Source: CAUZRD01 sp963582255 (GTDB lineage: Bacteria > Pseudomonadota > Alphaproteobacteria > Rhizobiales > TMED25). From it: a DNA stretch of 10,933 nucleotides. The position numbers and the translations under genes were made by a program. The stretch covers positions 1 to 10,933 of the forward strand of contig CAUZRD010000063.1 in NCBI GenBank assembly GCA_963582255.1. The letters run 5' to 3'. Positions 6,165 through 10,933 of this stretch are shown here, one piece after another. A model generated the notes under the pieces. The model had not been told where the DNA came from. It was given only the letters and a program-made list of their open reading frames with translations, and ran no database searches. Position 1 is the first letter of the stretch. Each line of letters starts with the position of its first letter.

Positions 6165-6569
6165 ATGACAATAACTTCGAAAATGGTTCAAGACGGCCTC
6201 GCAGCTGGCCTGAAGAAAGCAGGCGAGATCAGCTCGCCATCGAGCGTTGCAATTATCGACGCAGGTCGTAACCTGCTGGGCTTTGTCCGCATGGAAGCCG
6301 CGCTGCTTGCTAGTATCGAGATCTCACAGAACAAGGCATATACATCGCGGTCGATGAACATGAAGACAGGTGACATCATGGAACTGGTCCAGCCCGGTGG
6401 GCCACTCTACGGCGTGGAGCATTCGCATGCCCGGCCCTTTATCACTTTCGCGGGAGGCGTGCCTATCACTAAAGACGGCGAAGTTATCGGTGCTGTTGGT
6501 GTCGCCGGGGGCATGCCCCCGGATGACGAAGCTATCGCGCAGGCTGTCGCAGATTCAATCACAGGTTGA
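6165..6569 (+). CDS. GlcG/HbpS family protein (DUF336, haem-degrading/haem-binding type)
   Basis: This 134-residue protein is of the GlcG/HbpS family. Hallmarks are SVAIIDAGRNLLGFVRM (residues 27-43), the helix with ASIEISQNKAYTS (49-61), and the C-terminal half with FAGGVPI...DGEVIGAVGVAGG (94-115) followed by an acidic DDEAIAQA helix. Family members include extracellular haem-binding HbpS and the glycolate-locus protein GlcG, whose function is poorly defined; they often sit beside dehydrogenase genes. No signal peptide is seen here, so it should be cytoplasmic. The ATG follows a strong GGAGGAA site (6154-6160), 69 bases after the SDR stop, and a terminator follows, so it closes the SDR operon. 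The family is clear; a specific function is not, and haem binding is not shown by any residue I can point to. Confidence 0.85.
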   Translation: MTITSKMVQDGLAAGLKKAGEISSPSSVAIIDAGRNLLGFVRMEAALLASIEISQNKAYTSRSMNMKTGDIMELVQPGGPLYGVEHSHARPFITFAGGVPITKDGEVIGAVGVAGGMPPDDEAIAQAVADSITG

Positions 6570-6584
6570 TAAGAACAATTTAGG

Positions 6585-6604
6585 GGCCCCTGAGGGGGCC
6601 TTTT
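6585..6604 (+). terminator. Rho-independent terminator of the SDR operon
   Basis: GGCCCC (6585-6590), loop TGAG and GGGGCC (6595-6600) are followed directly by TTTT. It lies 15 bases after the GlcG/HbpS stop. The T-run is only on the plus-strand side, so it should not terminate the converging ABC operon efficiently. Confidence 0.85.
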
Positions 6605-6686
6605 GCTATCTCGCAATTCAGCTAAGACATTTTACACTCCGGACTAACGCCGGCGTGGAGCTTACGTACGTTTACAAGCATGAGTA

Positions 6687-6746
6687 TTACAGTGCAGTGG
6701 CCATCCCAACAATCCCACCGCCAATCACTACAAGATCGTAAATCAT
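6687..6746 (-). pseudogene. Truncated start of an FAD oxidoreductase (LhgO-like)
   Basis: The ATG at 6744-6746 overlaps the stop of the ABC ATPase gene (ATGA), the normal spacing of a coupled next gene. It encodes MIYDLVVIGGGIVGMATAL and then stops (TAA, 6687-6689). The peptide is a textbook Rossmann FAD-binding N-terminus of the D-amino-acid-oxidase/L-2-hydroxyglutarate oxidase group, which usually begins in just this way. The remaining 350-plus residues expected are absent. About 30 bases further on, in another frame, LHAGV (6660-6646) echoes the HAGV segment found near residue 50 of LhgO-type enzymes, but this is weak. I infer a deleted gene whose first codons survive. The gap 6605-6686 holds no other gene. 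Confidence 0.65.
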
Positions 6747-8242
6747 ACAGCAATCCGATTGCTAGGATCTGCTCCCAGGGTCGCTGCAAGCAAGCTGTCG
6801 TGGGTAAATTCCGACCGCAGTGCCTCAACGGAAACACGGCCGTTGTGAATAACGATGATACGGTCACACAGTGACAAAAGCTCCTTGAAGGACGTCGAAA
6901 TTAGTATAATCGACGCACCGTCCTTGGCCATCTCTAGCATGATCTCGTAAATCTGCCGAATCGCGCCAACATCTACTCCGGTCGTGGGTTCGGAGAAGAT
7001 ATAGATCTTTTGGCGCCGTTTCAGCCATTTACCGATCACAGCCTTTTGCTGATTGCCGCCTGAAAAAAAGCGCATACTGGTGTCTGGCAAAGCCGGATAA
7101 AGCGAGAGGGCGTCAATCACCTCGCGCCCATGGGCCAATGTTGCCCGGTTCGGGACATAACCCGCAATCGCCAGCTTATCAAGCATCGGCAGAGATACAT
7201 TTTCCGCCAGCGAAAGATTGGGGAAAAGGGCATGTTTGCGGCGATCCTCCGGGATCAGGGCAATACCAGCCTCTAGCGCATCGGAGGGGGTATTTATCGT
7301 CACCGGTTTCCCGCTGATGTCGATTTTTCCCTCATAATTGCCGAGGCCGTTCAACGCCTTTTCAATCTGCTCCATACCACCACCAACAGGCCCAGTAATG
7401 CCAAGAATCTCACCTTGATACAGATCTATATCCATCGGCTCAAGCTTGGCTGTCGACAATCCTTTGACCTGCAACGCAAGCTCAGGTCGCGTATGGCCGG
7501 GATTGCTGATTTCAAGATCGCTGGAAGAGCGATTGACCATCAGCTGAGTAACCAAAGCCTCATCGATCTCATCCCGCAACAGGGTCTGCACCACCTTGCC
7601 ATCGCGCAGGATTGTCGCACGATCACAAAGTCGTTTCACCTCAGCCAACCGGTGCGAGATATAGACGATAGCCAGGCCCTCTTCCTTGAACTTACGGATC
7701 AATTCAAACAGCAGTTCGCTCTCCGGCCCGGACAACCGAGCTGTCGGCTCATCCAGAATGATAAGTTTGAATTTACGATGAAACAGCGTGGCAAGCGTCA
7801 GCATCTGCATCTGCGCGGCCGAAAGTGATGATGCCTTGGCGGCAGGGTCGATGGTCAGACCAATCCTTTTCAGGATTTCTGCTGCCTTCTTCTCTAGCTT
7901 ACGCCGGTTGATCCAGCGGCCTTCCTCACCCAGCAACAGGTTCTCTGCCACCGACATATTCCAGGCAAGCTCGGCGTCCTGATAGACTGCGCCAAGACCC
8001 ACATCATTTGCCTCTTTGGGAGAATGACCGTGGAACGCGACACCGTCGATAAGAATCTCGCCTTTGCTAGCGGTATATACGGAGGTCAGAATTTTGATCA
8101 GTGTTGATTTCCCAGCTCCGTTTTCACCCAAGAGCGCATGAATCTCGCCACGGTCAAAAGACATATCAATTCCCTTGAGCACTTCGACCCCTGAGAAGTC
8201 TTTGTGTAGGTCGCGTATCTCGACAAATGGTTTCTCTTTCAT
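6743..8242 (-). CDS. Sugar ABC importer ATPase, double-domain (RbsA-like, CUT2)
   Basis: This is a 499-residue tandem ATPase that energises uptake through the neighbouring permease at the cytoplasmic face. Domain 1 (about residues 1-240) has Walker A GENGAGKST (39-47), signature LSAAQ (140-144), Walker B LIILDEPT (160-167) and the switch SHR (196-198). Domain 2 (about 255-495) has the degenerate Walker A GPVGGGMEQ (284-292) expected for this class, signature FSGGNQQK (393-400) and IFSEPTTGVDVGA (415-427). There the Walker B Asp usual in RbsA (LDEPT) is Ser417, an odd substitution, so domain 2 is probably a regulatory or non-hydrolytic site. The ATG at 8240-8242 has GAGGG 7 bases upstream and lies 10 bases after the permease stop. 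Substrate class (monosaccharide or similar) is inferred from the family. Confidence 0.93.
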   Translation of the reverse strand: MKEKPFVEIRDLHKDFSGVEVLKGIDMSFDRGEIHALLGENGAGKSTLIKILTSVYTASKGEILIDGVAFHGHSPKEANDVGLGAVYQDAELAWNMSVAENLLLGEEGRWINRRKLEKKAAEILKRIGLTIDPAAKASSLSAAQMQMLTLATLFHRKFKLIILDEPTARLSGPESELLFELIRKFKEEGLAIVYISHRLAEVKRLCDRATILRDGKVVQTLLRDEIDEALVTQLMVNRSSSDLEISNPGHTRPELALQVKGLSTAKLEPMDIDLYQGEILGITGPVGGGMEQIEKALNGLGNYEGKIDISGKPVTINTPSDALEAGIALIPEDRRKHALFPNLSLAENVSLPMLDKLAIAGYVPNRATLAHGREVIDALSLYPALPDTSMRFFSGGNQQKAVIGKWLKRRQKIYIFSEPTTGVDVGAIRQIYEIMLEMAKDGASIILISTSFKELLSLCDRIIVIHNGRVSVEALRSEFTHDSLLAATLGADPSNRIAV

Positions 8243-8252
8243 TGCCGAGCCC

Positions 8253-9266
8253 TCAGATAAATTTCAGATGAAGTTCTTCGCGGTTGAGGAACGAATTCGC
8301 CCCCACAGCAGCCAGCAGAACGAAGCCGTTGAATAGCTTGCGGGCAGAACTATCGATGCCGAACTGTGTCATGCCGTTCGACACCAGATAAAGAAAGAAG
8401 ACCCCCAGCAATGTACCAAGAATATGCGGCTTCCCCTTGCCTAGGATTGTCGCCCCCAGGAACACCGCCGCAAATGCCTCAAGCAGGTACCCTGCCCCTC
8501 CGGTCGGCTGGGCTGAAGACGAGGTCGACGCCAAAAAGACACCGGCCAACCCGCAAAAAACCCCGCAAATCATGAAGCTGACGATCACCCAACGATAGAC
8601 GGGAATGCCAGAGTAATAGGCAGCAAGCGGATTGTCACCGACGGCAGAGATGTAGTGACCGGTGCGAAGCTTGTTAAAGATAACAAAGCCAATAGCAAAG
8701 AACAGGACGAGAAATATCGGCTTTACCGCAATCATTCCCAGTCTACCCTGCCCGAGCCAGCGAAAAAAGGTCTCGTCGTAATTGACCGCAATCTGATAGC
8801 CCCCGGTGAGGTATTGATTCAATCCCTCCAGCAGGAACATGGCACCAATGGTCGCAACAATTCCGGAAATGCGCATATAGGTGACAAGAAAGCCGTTCAC
8901 TAGGCCGATCCCAGCGGACACCAACAAGGCGACCAAAATAGCAATCGGCGCCCCCGTGACCGGAATACACATCGCGCAAACAATAGATGCAGTCGTGACG
9001 ATGATCCCTATCGACAGATCAAAGCTGCCAGCCGCCACAACATAGGTCAGGCCCATAGACAGCATAGCCGAGGTAAACATCGAAAAAACAACATTGTTAA
9101 TATTCGAAACTTTCATGAAGTACGGTGAGGCGAAGGAAAATCCAATAATCACGACAATCATGACGAGAATGGTGCCCCAAACACGCAGAAAGCGGAGTGC
9201 AGGGTGCGAGTTGTCTTTGCCTGCATCTTCGGATCGAGAGGGAGTGTTTGTGGATGCGCTGTTCAT
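8253..9266 (-). CDS. Sugar ABC importer permease (RbsC-like, CUT2)
   Basis: This hydrophobic membrane protein forms the homodimeric channel of a CUT2 importer. Several transmembrane stretches are visible, for example TILVMIVVIIGFSFASPYF near the N-terminus, IAILVALLVSAGIGLVNGF, PIFLVLFFAIGFVIF and VIVSFMICGVFCGLAGVFLA. The family motifs AGSFDLSIG and AVGDNPLAAYYSGI (the cytoplasmic loop contacting the ATPase) are present. I start at the ATG 9264-9266 because GGA lies 8 bases before it. An in-frame GTG at 9270-9272 gives two more residues but sits only 2 bases from that GGA. The first about 25 residues are polar and cytoplasmic. It lies 161 bases after the binding-protein gene, an unusually long gap within this operon, and 10 bases before the ATPase gene. 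Confidence 0.92.
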   Translation of the reverse strand: MNSASTNTPSRSEDAGKDNSHPALRFLRVWGTILVMIVVIIGFSFASPYFMKVSNINNVVFSMFTSAMLSMGLTYVVAAGSFDLSIGIIVTTASIVCAMCIPVTGAPIAILVALLVSAGIGLVNGFLVTYMRISGIVATIGAMFLLEGLNQYLTGGYQIAVNYDETFFRWLGQGRLGMIAVKPIFLVLFFAIGFVIFNKLRTGHYISAVGDNPLAAYYSGIPVYRWVIVSFMICGVFCGLAGVFLASTSSSAQPTGGAGYLLEAFAAVFLGATILGKGKPHILGTLLGVFFLYLVSNGMTQFGIDSSARKLFNGFVLLAAVGANSFLNREELHLKFI

Positions 9267-9334
9267 GATCACTGTCCAATATGTGTTTGGTCTCGAGACT
9301 CTGGCGAGATTCGTTTTATGGGGGAAGCTAAACT

Positions 9335-9363
9335 TATCATCACTCAGGTCGCAAAAATGTCAA
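9335..9363 (-). promoter_or_regulatory. Candidate internal promoter before the permease gene
   Basis: On the minus strand TTGACA (9363-9358), a 17-base spacer and ATGATA (9340-9335) form a possible promoter about 70 bases before the permease start. The sequence around the -35, GTTGACATTTTTGCGAC, also resembles the second half of the operator at 2323-2346 with one base missing. The call is tentative. Confidence 0.3.
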
Positions 9364-9381
9364 CTATAATATCGACATTCG

Positions 9382-9408
9382 GACGCGCCGACTGTCAGCC
9401 TGCGCGTC
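9382..9408 (-). other. Hairpin downstream of the binding-protein gene
   Basis: GACGCGC (9382-9388) and GCGCGTC (9402-9408) form a perfect 7-bp GC-rich stem with a 13-base loop, about 20 bases after the binding-protein stop on the transcribed minus strand. No T-run follows it. Such hairpins in binding-protein/permease gaps commonly protect the upstream mRNA and raise binding protein over membrane components; that role here is inferred. Confidence 0.55.
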
Positions 9409-9427
9409 GTCATAGTTTGTTGCTAGA

Positions 9428-10504
9428 TCAACCGCCGAAGTTTTTGAGATAAGCGATCGCGGCTGAGTCCATGGCTTTCACCTCATCCAGCGCCGCAGCA
9501 GCTTCAGATTGCACGATGCCAGTGATTGGCGCTTGATAGACTACGTTCGGAACATTCTCACCACGGCCCAATGCAAGAGCGAGTTCACCGACTTTCGCAC
9601 CCATCGTGTGATATTGGCAGTCCGTCGAATATGTGATCGGGATGTTTCCAGACGACATTTCACCCAGCAATTGGTCGGAGAAGTAGTGGTTGAACAGCTT
9701 CACGTCCGTCCGACCGGCCTGCACCAACGCCTGGCCAGCACCAATGGTCAGCGGCCACCACCAGGATATCATTGCCGACAGCGAGCCTGGTTCGGGGCGC
9801 GACTGCAGCAAGGCCAGCATATTCTCGCGACCTTTCGAGATCTGGTCATCAGTCGAAACAGAACCAGAAATGAACTCCAGCATTTCCATGCGCGGCTCAA
9901 ACGACGTCATCAAAGACAGCATGTCCACTTCCATGTCGAACGGCGTATAAAAACCGCGCGACTCGGCGGTCTGTGCGATGGTACCACTGCGGCCAAGCGA
10001 GTTGTGCACGCGGTAGCCCATTTTCATGCCAGTGCCCCAGGTATCTTCAATAACAGCAGGCGAATCTTTCGCCTTCACCGCAAAGCCAACCGTCTTGATG
10101 CCGCGCTTGTGCGCTTCGTCAATGATGAAGGCGGTTTCCGATTCAACCGAATAGATTCCGACCACTAGAACGTCTATGTCACGATCCAGAAGGGCAAGCG
10201 CAGAGCTTTGCTCGGACTGCTTTGAAGGCTCGCCTCGCACTGTCACCAACTCGCCACCACCCTCAGTCACAACCTTTGCAATTTGCCAGCAACCCCGGCG
10301 CCATGGTTGGTTGAATGGGCCATAGTTCAGCCCCACGCCAACACGCACTTTAGCACCTGCCGCACGAACGATCGATGGCTTAAAGAGGGTCGCTGCGGAC
10401 AGTGTCGCTGCCCCCGCACCCATTCCTCCCAGTATGTCGCGACGCGACATCTTGGATACATTTGCCATATTTTCTAAAATCTTACTCTTTAAATGATATT
10501 CCAT
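9428..10504 (-). CDS. Periplasmic sugar-binding protein of the ABC importer (RbsB-like, Tat-exported)
   Basis: This is a 358-residue type-I periplasmic binding protein that captures the transported ligand. A twin-arginine signal is visible: SRRDILGGMG (residues 20-29), a hydrophobic run GAATLSAATLF (31-41) and a likely cleavage after VRAAGA (about 46-51). The mature domain opens with KVRVGVGLNYGPFNQPWRRG and has the typical SALALLDRDIDVLVVGIYS (101-119) and RGIKTVGFAVKA (134-145) strand patterns. Export by Tat suggests folding before secretion. I start at the ATG 10502-10504, which has GGGAGG (10515-10520) upstream. An in-frame ATG at 10561 adds 19 residues that overlap this ribosome site, and one at 10468 lacks a good site. 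First gene of the importer operon, it is divergent from the second GntR with the shared operator between them. Ligand identity cannot be read. Confidence 0.9.
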   Translation of the reverse strand: MEYHLKSKILENMANVSKMSRRDILGGMGAGAATLSAATLFKPSIVRAAGAKVRVGVGLNYGPFNQPWRRGCWQIAKVVTEGGGELVTVRGEPSKQSEQSSALALLDRDIDVLVVGIYSVESETAFIIDEAHKRGIKTVGFAVKAKDSPAVIEDTWGTGMKMGYRVHNSLGRSGTIAQTAESRGFYTPFDMEVDMLSLMTSFEPRMEMLEFISGSVSTDDQISKGRENMLALLQSRPEPGSLSAMISWWWPLTIGAGQALVQAGRTDVKLFNHYFSDQLLGEMSSGNIPITYSTDCQYHTMGAKVGELALALGRGENVPNVVYQAPITGIVQSEAAAALDEVKAMDSAAIAYLKNFGG

Positions 10505-10573
10505 TTGTTCATTTCCTCCCAATATAGTTTCAAAGCTCGGACCCAGGGCCCTCACCCTCACAAACTCAATCGT

Positions 10574-10686
10574 TACCTATTATCGACAATCATGTCAACA
10601 AACTTGTCGACTTTGTAAATTTACTCTATAATATTGGTAATTCAATAAAAATCGAAGTTGATTCCAACCTGTGAGAGGGAGCCATG
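10574..10686 (-). repeat. Copy 2 of the 113-bp inverted promoter duplication
   Basis: This is the reverse-complement partner of 5182-5294, about 87% identical by hand alignment with no gaps. This copy is intact: it runs from just inside the binding-protein leader to the GntR start codon (ATG 10684-10686) and carries working-looking promoters in both directions. Conservation is strongest over the operator and weakest in the untranslated region nearer the regulator, as expected when only the binding site is under selection. Confidence 0.85.
10584..10607 (-). promoter_or_regulatory. Tandem 12-bp operator in the importer/GntR divergent promoter
   Basis: Read on the minus strand the units are ACAAGTTTGTTG and ACATGATTGTCG, one base different from the copy at 5261-5284. 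TTGACA (10598-10593) and TAACGA (10575-10570) at 17 bases could drive the importer. On the plus strand TTGTCG (10604-10609), a 17-base spacer and TATAAT (10627-10632) form a good promoter for the regulator. The operator overlaps both -35 boxes, so one bound protein could control the importer and the regulator together. Confidence 0.7.
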
Positions 10687-10933
10687 CCAGCCAGCACCAA
10701 AACCGTGCACCAGGTCGAAAAGCTAAAAGGTCTTAACGAAAAACAGACGCCAGAGAACATCTTTCACGCCCTTTGGATGGAGATTTCTTGCGGGATTCTT
10801 AATCCACGGGAGCGGCTGATCGAACACGAACTATGCGAGCGATTCGAGACATCGAACCACACTGTCCGGCAGGCGTTCGAGTTGCTCGATCGCGCTGGCC
10901 TGATCGTTCGCCGTCCCAACCGCGGCGTGGAGA
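10684..10933 (+). CDS. GntR family regulator, N-terminal DNA-binding part (cut by window edge)
   Basis: 83 codons are visible from the ATG at 10684, which follows GAGAGGGAG. They encode a winged helix-turn-helix: NPRERLIEHELCERFETSNH, recognition helix TSNHTVRQAFELLDRAG and wing VRRPNRGVE. It matches the GntR protein at 3113-3808 closely in this region (RPRERLIEEDLTEQF..., RRPNKG), so the two are paralogues and may read similar sites. The ligand domain lies outside the window; an FCD domain is expected from the paralogue. Divergent placement from the importer with a shared operator makes it the likeliest local repressor and probably autoregulated. Confidence 0.9.
   Translation, partial: MPASTKTVHQVEKLKGLNEKQTPENIFHALWMEISCGILNPRERLIEHELCERFETSNHTVRQAFELLDRAGLIVRRPNRGVE

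Noticed and set aside
6622..6682. Short minus-strand frame MLVNVRKLHAGVSPECKMS as a real small gene
   Set aside because: It has no ribosome site and only a five-residue echo of an oxidase motif; it is better treated as part of the decayed oxidase stub.
9509..10168. 219-codon open frame on the plus strand opposite the binding protein
   Set aside because: The composition (many Arg/His) is typical of a mirror frame of a real gene; there is no start signal and no motif.
5182..10686. The 113-bp inverted repeats as ends of a mobile element or an invertible segment
   Set aside because: There is no transposase or recombinase gene between or beside them, and the repeat contents are fully explained as a promoter with operator. 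Homologous inversion over 113 imperfect bases is possible but nothing indicates it.

Overview
This window looks like a catabolic accessory locus of an alphaproteobacterium. A marine Rhodobacterales-type genome is my best guess, from the gene styles, the moderate base composition with AT-rich promoters, and the GntR(FCD)/sugar-ABC/GMC arrangement. The genus cannot be read from the sequence. Eleven protein genes are visible, two of them cut by the window edges, and there are two gene relics. I see no rRNA, tRNA, CRISPR array, insertion sequence or phage gene.

Layout. (1) 1-2241, minus strand: a GMC flavoprotein dehydrogenase, its small subunit (4-bp overlap), then a second GMC paralogue running off the left edge. 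(2) 2403-3808, minus strand: a GntR/FCD regulator followed closely by a metallo-beta-lactamase-fold hydrolase. (3) 4129-5181, plus strand: an alpha/beta-hydrolase of the enol-lactonase type and a broken 4-oxalocrotonate-tautomerase gene. (4) 5340-6604, plus strand: an NAD-type short-chain dehydrogenase, a GlcG/HbpS-like protein and a clear terminator. (5) 10504-6687, minus strand: a ribose-type (CUT2) ABC importer in the order Tat-exported binding protein, permease, double ATPase, ending in a 19-codon stub of an FAD oxidoreductase. (6) 10684 to the right edge, plus strand: the start of a second GntR regulator, divergent from the importer.

How it fits together (inference). The importer brings in a small polyol, sugar or related hydroxylated compound. 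The GMC dehydrogenases and the SDR oxidise it, and one or both hydrolases may open a lactone. The substrate cannot be named from sequence.

The most informative signal is regulatory. Four promoter regions, in front of the GMC operon, the alpha/beta-hydrolase, the SDR operon and the importer/GntR pair, carry the same 24-bp element: two head-to-tail 12-bp units close to ACAANNTTGTTG, with a TTGACA embedded at the join in each. This ties the separate transcription units into one regulon, presumably controlled by one or both GntR proteins. The elements at 5182-5294 and 10574-10686 lie in a 113-bp inverted duplication of an entire divergent promoter. At the first copy the regulator gene is gone and only its promoter and start codon remain. 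Together with the two gene relics, this shows a cluster that has been rearranged and trimmed.
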